From Castellaniella caeni NBRC 101664 (lineage in GTDB: Bacteria > Pseudomonadota > Gammaproteobacteria > Burkholderiales > Burkholderiaceae_B): a DNA stretch of 61,814 nucleotides. The stretch is taken from assembly GCF_001592225.1 (NCBI RefSeq), contig NZ_BCWN01000022.1, positions 1 to 61,814 on the forward strand, written 5' to 3'. Below are positions 28,913 through 36,910 of this stretch, piece after piece. The notes under the pieces are model-generated. The model saw only the letters and a list, made by a program, of their open reading frames with translations. It searched no databases and was not told the DNA's origin. Each line of letters begins with the position of its first letter. Position 1 is the stretch's first letter. The position numbers were made by a program, and so were the translations under genes.

Positions 28913-29521
28913 TCATTTGCTGTTGCCGATGCCGCGGCGGTAGATGGCAAATGCAGCGGGTGCATCTCTGCGAATCTGGCTGGCATTGCCGGCCAGCAGA
29001 GACTGCATGACCAGGCCCTGGATTGTGCCGATGAATAGTGCCGCCGCGACTTCCACGTTTAGTTCCGCGCTCAGTTCGCCTTGCGCCTTGCCCTCTTCCA
29101 TCAGGCGGCGCAGGCGCTGTTCGTACTGGCGAATCAGGTTTTGCACCATGCGCTTGGCCAGCGTTTCCTCAGCGCGTTGCAGCTCTCCGAACAGCATGCG
29201 GGGAACGCCGGGACGTTTGGCCACGAAGTCAATATGCGTCATGAACATGGCTTCGAGTGCGGCAGCGGGGGATGCCGCGTCTTCGGCGGCCTCGTCCACG
29301 CGAACCAGAAGACGTTCGCCAACCCAAGACATCGTCGCCTCCAGGATGGCTTCCTTGGTAGGAAAGTGACGAAACAATGCGCCCTGCGTCAGACCCATTC
29401 GGTCGGCAATTGCCGTAGTCGTGATCTCGGCCGGGTTTTGCTCGGCCGCCAGGTCGACGACAGCCTGCACTGTGGCTTCACGGCGATCTTCGGCGGACAG
29501 GTATTGAGGACGTTGACGCAC
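28913..29521 (-). CDS. TetR-family repressor of the ABC efflux operon
   Basis: Regulator of 202 aa with an N-terminal TetR helix-turn-helix (TTTAIADRMGLTQGALFRHFPTKEAIL, i.e. ADRMGLTQGALFRHFP at about 39-54) and a helical ligand domain with a hydrophobic C-terminal dimer helix (AALFIGTIQGLVMQSLL). It is transcribed in the same direction as the exporter, 115 bp ahead of it, as in YbiH-YbhGFSR loci, so it probably autoregulates and represses the whole operon. A candidate operator is just upstream. Confidence 0.9.
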   Translation of the reverse strand: MRQRPQYLSAEDRREATVQAVVDLAAEQNPAEITTTAIADRMGLTQGALFRHFPTKEAILEATMSWVGERLLVRVDEAAEDAASPAAALEAMFMTHIDFVAKRPGVPRMLFGELQRAEETLAKRMVQNLIRQYEQRLRRLMEEGKAQGELSAELNVEVAAALFIGTIQGLVMQSLLAGNASQIRRDAPAAFAIYRRGIGNSK

Positions 29522-29535
29522 GGTTCAGATTCCAA

Positions 29536-29557
29536 ATAGTTAGTAAGTAGTCACTAT
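29536..29557. promoter_or_regulatory. Candidate TetR operator upstream of the efflux operon
   Basis: A 22-nt imperfect inverted repeat (8 of 11 pairs match) with perfect outer arms ATAGT/ACTAT. It lies 15-36 bp upstream of the tetR start within a markedly AT-rich stretch, the position expected for autoregulation. Binding is inferred. Confidence 0.5.
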
Positions 29558-29729
29558 CATAATATGTTAAATGCAGATGGTGCAAGACGAGTTGGATCGT
29601 CCTGCGGGAAGAAGTCTTGCTGCGCCAAGTCTTCGGCGAGACTTCGATGGGGCTGCGGATGGGTGACGGGCCTGAGAGAAGGTGATGGTCACCTGTGGGT
29701 GGCCATCCATGTATGCTGGCTTCCATGAA

Positions 29730-29757
29730 GCTGACGCGATCTCGAGATCGCGTCAGC
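29730..29757. repeat. Perfect 28-nt palindrome
   Basis: GCTGACGCGATCTC and its exact reverse complement abut without a loop, with CTCGAG at the centre. It lies 30 bp beyond the cytochrome b561 stop. Read leftward it is not followed by a T-run; the short T-rich stretch is on the promoter-proximal side. It could cap the b561 mRNA or be a protein-binding site. The rest of 29567-29786 shows no gene. Confidence 0.75.
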
Positions 29758-29786
29758 AAATGAAAAACAAGGTTAGTTCACTGGCA

Positions 29787-30362
29787 TCAGAGCGACCCTT
29801 TGGCGTGCGCTGAAGGCAGCATGTTGTGCAAGGTGTCGTCACGTATTATGTAATGGTGCCAAAGCGCCGCCAACGCGTGCAGACCAATCAAGCCATAGCC
29901 AATTTTGCCAATGGTCTCGTGGATTGCCTCCATAGACTTGGCAAAGGCGGGATCCGCCGTAACGAGTGCTGGCAAATTCAAGCCATACAGCGGCACAGGC
30001 TTTCCTTTTGCGCTCAGGACGACCCAGCCCAGCACCGGCATCACCACTAGAAAGGCATACAGGGTCCAATGCATGGCAGTCGCCAGCCTGTGTTGCCAGA
30101 GGGGTGGCGCGGGGTGAATGTCCGGGGCCGGAAAAATCCCGCGAAGGATCAGGCGGATGAACACAAGGCCGAAGACCGTCAGGCCCAGCATTTCATGCCA
30201 TATCTTCATCAGATCATGCGCAGCAGTGCCCTTGGGGTAGATCCCTCGTAATTCTATGAGCGCATAGACGGCAATCAGAAGGATCACGGTCAACCAGTGC
30301 GCCGCGATTGACATTGGATGAAATGACGAAACCTGGATGTTGGCAAGTGGCTGCTGTTGCAT
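29787..30362 (-). CDS. Cytochrome b561 family protein
   Basis: Four-helix diheme membrane cytochrome, 191 aa from the ATG at 30362 (AGGA lies 7 nt upstream); an in-frame GTG at 30386 would add eight residues. Helices are at about 18-36, 56-75, 97-116 and 153-170, and the haem histidines fit H22, H56, H148 and H162. Such proteins pass electrons between quinol and periplasmic acceptors. It is a single-gene unit with a short leader ORF and the same four-half-site promoter module as the DUF2271/ApbE operon, suggesting joint regulation and a linked electron-transfer role. Confidence 0.88.
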   Translation of the reverse strand: MQQQPLANIQVSSFHPMSIAAHWLTVILLIAVYALIELRGIYPKGTAAHDLMKIWHEMLGLTVFGLVFIRLILRGIFPAPDIHPAPPLWQHRLATAMHWTLYAFLVVMPVLGWVVLSAKGKPVPLYGLNLPALVTADPAFAKSMEAIHETIGKIGYGLIGLHALAALWHHYIIRDDTLHNMLPSAHAKGSL

Positions 30363-30382
30363 GATGGCATCCTGGACGAGGT

Positions 30383-30424
30383 TCACAAGGGATCAGGGGC
30401 AACGATGTTTGTGTTGGCAGGCAT
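30383..30424 (-). CDS. Possible 13-codon leader ORF ahead of cytochrome b561
   Basis: ATG at 30424 with a strong AGGAG ribosome site 8 nt upstream encodes MPANTNIVAPDPL, and its TGA overlaps an in-frame GTG (30386) of the b561 reading frame. It could couple or tune b561 translation. No homology can be claimed for so short a peptide. Confidence 0.35.
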   Translation of the reverse strand: MPANTNIVAPDPL

Positions 30425-30483
30425 AGTGATGGCTCCTTTGAATATCACCGAATTGTTCCGGTATTGAGCCGGGGCTTGATGTC

Positions 30484-30542
30484 ATTCTGGGCATTACCAG
30501 GTGAACCAATGATGAAGGACGTATTCATCTGTCATTCATCCG
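30484..30542 (-). promoter_or_regulatory. Promoter module with four 11-bp-phased half-sites (copy B)
   Basis: The plus strand reads TGAA-N7-TGAA-N7-TTCA-N7-TTCA from 30502, and a CAGAAT hexamer on the minus strand (30484-30489) lies 11 nt beyond the array flank, exactly as in copy A at 14772-14830. Across the 42-bp array block the two copies match at 29 positions without a gap. It sits about 120-180 bp upstream of the b561 start. Confidence 0.7.
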
Positions 30543-30756
30543 GATGTTGCTATAAGGCCTTCCTTGATGAATACGAACTTGCATATTTTGCCGAGTGCCA
30601 GAGCCGTTCTGCGAAGATGTTGTTATGACAGCGCTGCCGCCCGTCCATGCTGATCTTCACGATCCGTGAATTCGTCGCGGGTGAACTGCGGGCTCTGGCG
30701 CAAAACAACCAGGAGCTGATTTCCTTCTGCCTGGAACATGAGTTGTTTTAGTGTGT
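30543..30756. other. Intergenic stretch without a recognised gene
   Basis: Together with the promoter module it completes a gap of about 390 bp between cytochrome b561 and the IclR gene. A short open frame from 30648 on the plus strand has no recognisable motif and runs into the antisense of the IclR gene. No RNA gene, repeat or terminator with a T-run is seen. Confidence 0.5.
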
Positions 30757-31539
30757 TTATCCCCGCCAGGCCCCCAGCCGCTCGGACAGCCGGTCGGCCA
30801 GCTTGCGGATGGCCTGGCCCGCGCGCGCTTCGAGCGCCGGGTTGGCTTCCAGCGAGCGGATGCTGACGGCCACGCCGGCCACGGCTTCGGGGTGGTGCGA
30901 ATCGAAGACCGGGGCGCCGTAGCAGTACATGCCCTCGCGCACGCCCTCGTGATCCATCGAGTAGCCGCGCTGCCGGGTGTCCTGCAGTTCGGTGATGAGC
31001 CCCTCGGTGTCGCGCACCCCCTTGGCGGTGAAGGGCGCGGGCCAGGCGTATGCGGGTGCGCCAAACAGCTTGCGGATGCCCGAGTCGGGCAGGGTGCTGA
31101 GCATGGCCAGCCCCGTGGCCGTGTACACCGCGGGCATGCGCATGCCCGCGTGAAAGCTCAGCCCCAGGGGATGCTTGCCGTTGCGGCAGGCGATGTAGAC
31201 CACTTCCTCGCCGTCGCGCACCGACAGGGTGATGGTTTCTTCGGGCAGCACGCGCATGTCATCCCAGGAGGCGAAAAACTCTTGCGTGATGTCCAGCCGC
31301 GCCATGAAGGCGTTGGCCCACATCATGACGTGCGGGCCCAGCGTCATCAATCCGCTGTCCACCCGGGTGATGAGATTGAGCTGTTCGAGTGTCGTGCACA
31401 GGCCGTGCAGGCTGCTCTTGGGCAAGGCCAGTGCCTTGGCCAGGGTGGCCAGCGAGACGGGGCTGCCGGTGCGCGCCATGAAGTCGAGGACGGCGGTGGC
31501 GCGGGCGACGGCGGGGGCGGCGAGTTTGTCGGCGGGCAT
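30757..31539 (-). CDS. IclR-family regulator of the semialdehyde dehydrogenase gene
   Basis: IclR protein of 260 aa from the ATG at 31539; two further in-frame starts (31572, 31599) are possible and none has a strong ribosome site. The winged HTH covers about 10-75 (VSLATLAKALALPKSSLHGL), and the effector domain has RDGEEVVYIACRNG, TATGLAMLSTL and QRGYSMDHEGVREGM. It is divergent from an aldehyde dehydrogenase gene across a gap with a near-perfect 22-nt inverted repeat. Local repression of that gene is inferred. Confidence 0.87.
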   Translation of the reverse strand: MPADKLAAPAVARATAVLDFMARTGSPVSLATLAKALALPKSSLHGLCTTLEQLNLITRVDSGLMTLGPHVMMWANAFMARLDITQEFFASWDDMRVLPEETITLSVRDGEEVVYIACRNGKHPLGLSFHAGMRMPAVYTATGLAMLSTLPDSGIRKLFGAPAYAWPAPFTAKGVRDTEGLITELQDTRQRGYSMDHEGVREGMYCYGAPVFDSHHPEAVAGVAVSIRSLEANPALEARAGQAIRKLADRLSERLGAWRG

Positions 31540-31658
31540 GGGGTTCGTGGGGCGGAGTAAGGTTGCCGCCATATGCGGCGGGTACGGACGCGCCGCCACC
31601 GCGCGGATTGACGAAATCCAGAGGGGCCGCTATCATCTTTCCGTTCAATATATCATAT

Positions 31659-31680
31659 ATCGTTCAGTATAATGAACGAT
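31659..31680. promoter_or_regulatory. Candidate IclR operator (22-nt inverted repeat)
   Basis: ATCGTTCA and TGAACGAT arms surround a 6-nt core (10 of 11 pairs match). The repeat ends 14 nt before the aldehyde dehydrogenase start, and another CGTTCA lies at 31642. The AT-rich context and position suit a repressor site for the divergent IclR protein. Confidence 0.55.
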
Positions 31681-31693
31681 CAATCGGAGCGAG

Positions 31694-33148
31694 ATGATGT
31701 TGCCTTTGAAACGACCCGATCTCCTGCGCCAGCAGGCCTACGTCAACGGCCAGTGGTGCGCGGCGGATTCAACCGAGACCATTCCCGTCACCAACCCGGC
31801 CACCGGCGAAACCATTGGCACGGTGCCCAATATGCGCGCCGCCGAAACCCGCCGCGCCATCGAAGGCGCGCAGGCCGCCTGGGGCGCCTGGCGCGCCCTC
31901 ACCGCCAAGCAGCGCGCCGTCATCTTGCGCCGCTGGTTCGACCTCATGACGGCCAACGCGCAAGACCTGGCTGTCATCATGACGGCAGAGCAGGGCAAGC
32001 CGCTGGCCGAATCCAAGGGTGAAATCGCCTACGGCGCCGCTTTCCTCGAATGGTTCGCCGAAGAAGGCAAGCGCGCCTATGGCGACGTCATCCCCTCGTT
32101 TGCCGCCGACCGCCGCATCGTGGTCACCAAAGAGCCCATCGGGGTGTGCGCCGCCATCACGCCCTGGAACTTCCCTTCCTCCATGATCACCCGCAAGGCT
32201 GGCGCCGCCCTGGCCGCCGGTTGCCCGCTGGTGGTCAAGCCCGCCTCGCAGACCCCGTTCTCCGCGCTGGCGCTGGCGGTGCTGGCCGAAGAGGCCGGGA
32301 TTCCCGCCGGGGTGTTCTCGGTGCTCACGGGCAGCGCGTCGGCCATCGGCGGCGAAATGACCAGCAATCCGCTGGTGCGCAAGGTGTCGTTCACCGGCTC
32401 CACCGAGGTGGGGCGCCTGCTGATGGAACAATGCGCCTCCACCATCAAGAAGATGTCGCTCGAACTGGGGGGCAACGCGCCCTTCATCGTGTTCGATGAC
32501 GCCGACCTCGATGCCGCCGTCGAAGGCGCCATCGCCAGCAAGTACCGCAACGCCGGGCAGACCTGCGTGTGTACCAACCGCTTCTATGTGCAAGACGCCG
32601 TCTACGACGCCTTCAGCGAGAAGCTGGTGCGGGCCGTGAACAAGCTGCGCGTGGGCAATGGCCTGGAAGACGGGGTCACCCAGGGGCCGCTCATCGATGC
32701 CGCCGCCGTGGTCAAGGTGCAGGAACACATCGCCGATGCCGTGGCGCACGGCGGACGCGTGCTCACGGGCGGCAAGCCGCACCCGCTGGGCCACACCTTC
32801 TTCGAGCCCACCGTGCTGGCCGACGCCACCACCAGCATGAAGCTCGCGCGCGAAGAAACCTTCGGCCCGCTGGCGCCGCTGTTCCGCTTCAAGGACGACG
32901 CCGAAGTCATCGCCCTGGCCAACGATACCGAGTACGGCCTGGCATCCTACTTCTACAGCCGCGACATCGGTCGTGTCTGGAAAGTGGCCGAAGCGCTCGA
33001 ATACGGCATGGTGGGTATCAATACCGGCCTCATCTCCAACGAAGCCGTGCCCTTTGGCGGCGTGAAGCAGTCGGGGCTGGGGCGCGAGGGCTCGCACTAC
33101 GGGCTGGACGACTACCTGGTCGTGAAGTACCTGTGCATGGCCCTCTAA
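31694..33148 (+). CDS. NAD(P)+-dependent succinate-semialdehyde dehydrogenase family protein
   Basis: Aldehyde dehydrogenase of 484 aa, normal GabD length. Landmarks are the TPWNFPSSMITRKAGAALAA cofactor region, the general base in LELGGNAPF, the catalytic cysteine in GQTCVCTNRF, and the terminal PFGGVKQSGLGREGSHYGLD. The second Cys near the nucleophile (C-V-C) is as in GabD enzymes. GGAGCGAG precedes the ATG pair at 31694. No GABA aminotransferase lies nearby, so the true substrate may be another C4-C5 semialdehyde; the divergent IclR suggests an inducible catabolic role. Confidence 0.88.
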   Translation: MMLPLKRPDLLRQQAYVNGQWCAADSTETIPVTNPATGETIGTVPNMRAAETRRAIEGAQAAWGAWRALTAKQRAVILRRWFDLMTANAQDLAVIMTAEQGKPLAESKGEIAYGAAFLEWFAEEGKRAYGDVIPSFAADRRIVVTKEPIGVCAAITPWNFPSSMITRKAGAALAAGCPLVVKPASQTPFSALALAVLAEEAGIPAGVFSVLTGSASAIGGEMTSNPLVRKVSFTGSTEVGRLLMEQCASTIKKMSLELGGNAPFIVFDDADLDAAVEGAIASKYRNAGQTCVCTNRFYVQDAVYDAFSEKLVRAVNKLRVGNGLEDGVTQGPLIDAAAVVKVQEHIADAVAHGGRVLTGGKPHPLGHTFFEPTVLADATTSMKLAREETFGPLAPLFRFKDDAEVIALANDTEYGLASYFYSRDIGRVWKVAEALEYGMVGINTGLISNEAVPFGGVKQSGLGREGSHYGLDDYLVVKYLCMAL

Positions 33149-33225
33149 GTCCACGTTCAGGCAAGTGGCCCGCGTGGGCGGGCCGCCACGCGTCCAAAGA
33201 ACCGTTGTGTTCGCCGGACGCGGCA

Positions 33226-33258
33226 GCAACAAAAGCGCCTCCATGGCGCTTTTGTTGC
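33226..33258 (+). terminator. Strong rho-independent terminator after the dehydrogenase gene
   Basis: GCAACAAAAGCGCC and GGCGCTTTTGTTGC form a perfect 14-bp stem with a 5-nt loop. The inner A4/T4 tracts make it able to act in both directions. It lies 78 bp after the dehydrogenase stop and insulates the polysaccharide cluster. Confidence 0.85.
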
Positions 33259-33331
33259 ATCTGTATCTTCCGCGCAGCAGCATAAGTTACAAAATTGGCC
33301 GATAATCTCGTTTTGCCTTTTTAGGATCGCC

Positions 33332-34474
33332 TTGAACGTCTCCAGCTTGTCCGCCTCGCTCAGTTGGCCCCTTATCGGAATCGTGGCCTTCATGGTCGGC
33401 GGGCTGATCGTCGTGTCCGAACGCTGGCATGGCCGGTTCACGGGCGACAACGATCTGCACAAGCCGCAGGCCATGCACAAGCGGGCCGCGCCGCGCGTGG
33501 GCGGCCTGGCCGTCGTGGCCGGCAGTCTGGCCGGGCTGCTGGTGCTGGGGCCGCACAATATGACGCTCACCTGGCTGTGGCCGGCCCTGTTCGTGGCGGC
33601 CCTGCCCGTGTTCGTGGCGGGCCTGCTCGAAGACATCACCAAAGAAATCGGTTCGGGCAAGCGGCTGCTGGCCGCCTTCATCTCGGCGGGCATCGCCTGG
33701 TGGGTGCTGGGCGGGGTGTCCCGCGTGGGGCTGTCCTGGGTGGACATGCTGCTGTCCAACTGGCCCGTCATTTCCTTGGTGTTTACCATCGTCGCCGTGG
33801 GCGGCTGCACACACGCGCTCAACATCATCGACGGCATGAACGGCCTGGCGGGCATGATCGCCACGCTCATGGCCGTCTCGCTGGCCCTGGTGGCCCTGCA
33901 GGTGCAAGACATTCCCATCTTCATGATCGCCCTGGCGCTCGCGTCGGCCACCCTGGGTTTTCTCGTCTGGAACTTCCCTTTCGGGCGCGTCTTCCTGGGC
34001 GACGGCGGGGCGTATTTCCTGGGCTTCATGCTGGCCGAGCTGGCCGTGCAGCTGGTGGTGCGCAACCCCGGCGTGTCGCCCTTCTATGCGCTGGCGGTGC
34101 TGTTCTATCCGGTGTTCGAAACCCTTTTTTCCATCTGGCGGCGCAAGTTCAAGCGCGGCGTGCCGGTGGATCAGCCCGACGCCCTGCACCTGCACCAGCT
34201 GGTCTTCCGGCGCCTGGTGCGCGTCACCTTCAGCCGCGACAGCCGCCATGACGTGCCCGCCCTGTGCAACGCCATGACCTCGCCCTACCTTTGGGTGCTG
34301 GCGCTCATCGGGCTGGTGCCCGCCACCCTCTGGTGGGACAGCGCCTGGCTGCTGTGCCTGAGCATGGCGCTGTTTGCCGCCGTCTATATCTGGCTGTACA
34401 TCCGCCTGGTCACCTGGCGGCGACCCCGCTGGCTGCTGCTGCCTTCCATCGGGCGGCGCAGTCGGCGCGAGTAA
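33332..34474 (+). CDS. WecA/MraY-family sugar-phosphate transferase (polysaccharide initiation)
   Basis: Polytopic membrane protein of 380 aa with about ten to eleven TMs. It should load the first sugar-1-phosphate onto undecaprenyl phosphate. Family motifs are HKRAAPRVGG near residue 50, a GLLEDITKEIGSGKRLL segment (the usual DD reads ED here), NIIDGMNGLAGM, the metal motif FLGDGGAYFLGF, and HLHQLVFRR. The apparent start is TTG at 33332 with AGGA 7 nt upstream; no ATG fits better. First gene of the rightward cluster. Confidence 0.87.
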   Translation: MNVSSLSASLSWPLIGIVAFMVGGLIVVSERWHGRFTGDNDLHKPQAMHKRAAPRVGGLAVVAGSLAGLLVLGPHNMTLTWLWPALFVAALPVFVAGLLEDITKEIGSGKRLLAAFISAGIAWWVLGGVSRVGLSWVDMLLSNWPVISLVFTIVAVGGCTHALNIIDGMNGLAGMIATLMAVSLALVALQVQDIPIFMIALALASATLGFLVWNFPFGRVFLGDGGAYFLGFMLAELAVQLVVRNPGVSPFYALAVLFYPVFETLFSIWRRKFKRGVPVDQPDALHLHQLVFRRLVRVTFSRDSRHDVPALCNAMTSPYLWVLALIGLVPATLWWDSAWLLCLSMALFAAVYIWLYIRLVTWRRPRWLLLPSIGRRSRRE

Positions 34475-34516
34475 AATTCCTTCGATCAATACGGCAATGA
34501 TGCCGGGGAGAGTTTC

Positions 34517-35791
34517 ATGAACATTCAGGACGTCCGTCTGGCCGTCGTCGGCCTGGGCTATGTGGGCCTGCCGCTGGCTGTCGAATTCGGCAAGCAGCGC
34601 GATGTGCTGGGCTTCGACATCAACACGCGGCGTGTCGATGAGCTGCGGGCCGGGCGTGACCACACCCTGGAAGTTTCCGGCCCCGAACTGGCCGAAGCCG
34701 CACATCTGCGCTTTTCCAGCGACCCCGCCGAACTGGCGAGTGCCAACGTCTTCATCGTCACGGTGCCCACGCCCATCGACGAATACAAACAGCCCGACCT
34801 CACCCCGCTCGAGCGCGCCAGCGAAACCATCGGCCGCATCCTCAAGCGCGGCGACACCGTCATCTACGAATCCACCGTCTATCCGGGGGCCACGGAAGAA
34901 GTCTGCGTGCCCGTGCTCGAACGCACCTCGGGCCTGAAATTCAACGTCGATTTCTACGCGGGCTACAGCCCCGAGCGCATCAACCCGGGCGACAAGCAGC
35001 ACCGTGTGTCCACCATCCGCAAGGTGACCTCGGGCTCCACCCCCGAAGTCGCCGAGCTGGTCGATACCTTGTACCGTCAGATCATCACGGCGGGCACGCA
35101 CAAGGCCTCGTCCATCAAGGTGGCCGAAGCCGCCAAGGTGATCGAAAACACCCAGCGCGACGTCAACATCGCCCTCATCAACGAACTGGCGCTCATCTTC
35201 AACCGCATGGGCATCGACACGCTCGACGTGCTCGAAGCCGCCGGCACCAAATGGAACTTCCTGCCCTTCCGCCCGGGGCTGGTGGGCGGCCACTGCATCG
35301 GTGTCGATCCCTACTACCTCACGCACAAGGCGCAGGCCATCGGCTACCACCCCGAGATCATCCTCGCGGGGCGTCGTCTCAACGATTCGATGGGCGGCTA
35401 CGTGGTGTCGCAGCTGGTCAAGGCCATGACCAAGCGCCGCATCCAGGTGCAGCGTTCGCACGTGCTGGTGATGGGCCTGACCTTCAAGGAAAACTGCCCC
35501 GACCTGCGCAACACCCGTGTCGTGGACATCGTGCGCGAACTGGGCGAATACAGCATCGACGTCGATGTCTATGATCCCTGGGTCGATCCCGCCGAGGCGC
35601 AGCACGAATACGGCATCACGCCGGTGGCCAAGCCGCAGCAGGGTGCCTATGATGGCATCATCCTGGCGGTCGCGCACCACCAGTTTGCCGAGATGGGGGC
35701 TGCGGCCATCCGCGCCCTGGGCAAGTCCGAGCACGTGCTCTACGACCTGAAATACCTGCTGGCGGCCAATGAATCCGACCTGCGTCTCTGA
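34517..35791 (+). CDS. tviB: UDP-sugar 6-dehydrogenase (TviB/WbpO-like)
   Basis: Nucleotide-sugar dehydrogenase of 424 aa that oxidises a UDP-HexNAc to the uronic acid. The Rossmann motif is [12 protein letters not shown] (residues 10-21), the catalytic cysteine lies in [19 protein letters not shown], and the C-terminal UDP-binding domain has [18 protein letters not shown]. The VipA/TviB/WbpO subtype is suggested by these segments and by the adjacent C4-epimerase. GGGGAGAG is the ribosome site. It starts 42 bp after the initiator gene. Confidence 0.85.
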   Translation: MNIQDVRLAVVGLGYVGLPLAVEFGKQRDVLGFDINTRRVDELRAGRDHTLEVSGPELAEAAHLRFSSDPAELASANVFIVTVPTPIDEYKQPDLTPLERASETIGRILKRGDTVIYESTVYPGATEEVCVPVLERTSGLKFNVDFYAGYSPERINPGDKQHRVSTIRKVTSGSTPEVAELVDTLYRQIITAGTHKASSIKVAEAAKVIENTQRDVNIALINELALIFNRMGIDTLDVLEAAGTKWNFLPFRPGLVGGHCIGVDPYYLTHKAQAIGYHPEIILAGRRLNDSMGGYVVSQLVKAMTKRRIQVQRSHVLVMGLTFKENCPDLRNTRVVDIVRELGEYSIDVDVYDPWVDPAEAQHEYGITPVAKPQQGAYDGIILAVAHHQFAEMGAAAIRALGKSEHVLYDLKYLLAANESDLRL

Positions 35792-35800
35792 GGTTTTGCC

Positions 35801-36826
35801 ATGACGACACGTTACGATGCGGCGCGCGCCGAGATTCAGGCCAGCCCGCGCACCTGGCTGGTCACGGGGTGTGCCGGCTTCATCGGCTCCAACCTGCTCG
35901 AAGCGCTGCTGGGCCTGGATCAGACCGTGGTGGGGCTGGACAACTTCGCCACCGGCTATCAGCACAACCTCGACGAAGTCCAGCGCCTGGTCACGCCGCA
36001 GCAGTGGGCGCGCTTTCGCTTCATCGAGGGAGACATCCGCGATATCGACACCTGCCACCACGCCGTCGAAGGGGTGCGGCACGTGCTGCACCAGGCGGCC
36101 CTGGGCTCGGTGCCGCGCTCGCTCAAAGACCCGATGACCACCAACGCTGTCAACGTGGGCGGCCAGCTCAACATGCTGGTGGCGGCGCGCGACGCGCGGG
36201 TGCAGTCGTTCGTTTATGCGGCGTCCAGTTCCACCTATGGCGATCATCCGGGCCTGCCCAAGGTCGAAGACCAGATCGGCAAGCCGCTGTCGCCCTACGC
36301 CGTCACCAAGCTGGTCAACGAACTGTATGCCGACGTCTTTGCCCGCGCCTACGATTTTCGCGCCATCGGGCTGCGTTACTTCAACGTCTTCGGCAAGCGG
36401 CAAGACCCGGACGGCGCCTACGCCGCCGTCATCCCCAAGTGGGTGTCGTCGATGATCCGCGACCAGGAAGTCGTCATCAACGGCGACGGCGAGACCAGCC
36501 GCGATTTCTGCTATATCCAGAACGTCGTGCAGGCCAATCTGCTGGCATCGATGGCGGGGTCGGAAGGTGTCAATCAGGTCTACAACGTGGCCTTCAATGC
36601 GCGCACCAGCCTCAACCAGCTGTTCGGCTACCTGCGCGACATTCTCGGGCGCAACGGGGTCGGCTACGCGCGCACGCCGCGCTACGCCGACTTCCGCGCC
36701 GGCGACGTGCGCCATTCCCAGGCCGATGTCTCCAAGGCGCGCGAACTGCTGGGCTACGAGCCGCAATTCGACATCCTCCACGGGCTCGAGCTGGCCATGC
36801 CCTGGTACATCCAGTTCCTGCGCTAG
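35801..36826 (+). CDS. tviC: UDP-GlcNAc(A) C4-epimerase (TviC/WbpP-like)
   Basis: Extended-SDR epimerase of 341 aa with Rossmann motif [14 protein letters not shown] near residue 23, SSSTYGDHP with the catalytic Ser/Thr, and the YAVTK pair. Together with the preceding dehydrogenase it should make UDP-GalNAcA. The order dehydrogenase then epimerase is as in Vi-antigen and Pseudomonas O6-type loci. Only 9 bp separate the two genes. Confidence 0.87.
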   Translation: MTTRYDAARAEIQASPRTWLVTGCAGFIGSNLLEALLGLDQTVVGLDNFATGYQHNLDEVQRLVTPQQWARFRFIEGDIRDIDTCHHAVEGVRHVLHQAALGSVPRSLKDPMTTNAVNVGGQLNMLVAARDARVQSFVYAASSSTYGDHPGLPKVEDQIGKPLSPYAVTKLVNELYADVFARAYDFRAIGLRYFNVFGKRQDPDGAYAAVIPKWVSSMIRDQEVVINGDGETSRDFCYIQNVVQANLLASMAGSEGVNQVYNVAFNARTSLNQLFGYLRDILGRNGVGYARTPRYADFRAGDVRHSQADVSKARELLGYEPQFDILHGLELAMPWYIQFLR

Positions 36827-36910
36827 GGCTGCAGCGGCGTGCCGGGGGTTTTCGTCCACCGAGACAGGGGCAGTCGCGTAAGGCCTGGCAGCTTCTTTCC
36901 GGATTAGGCC

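Noticed and set aside
29730-29757. Ordinary rho-independent terminator for cytochrome b561
   Set aside because: No T-run follows in the leftward direction and there is no loop, so it is listed as a palindrome instead.
30648-30860. Short plus-strand frame starting MLIFTIREFVAGELRAL
   Set aside because: No recognisable family and most of it lies antisense to the IclR gene.
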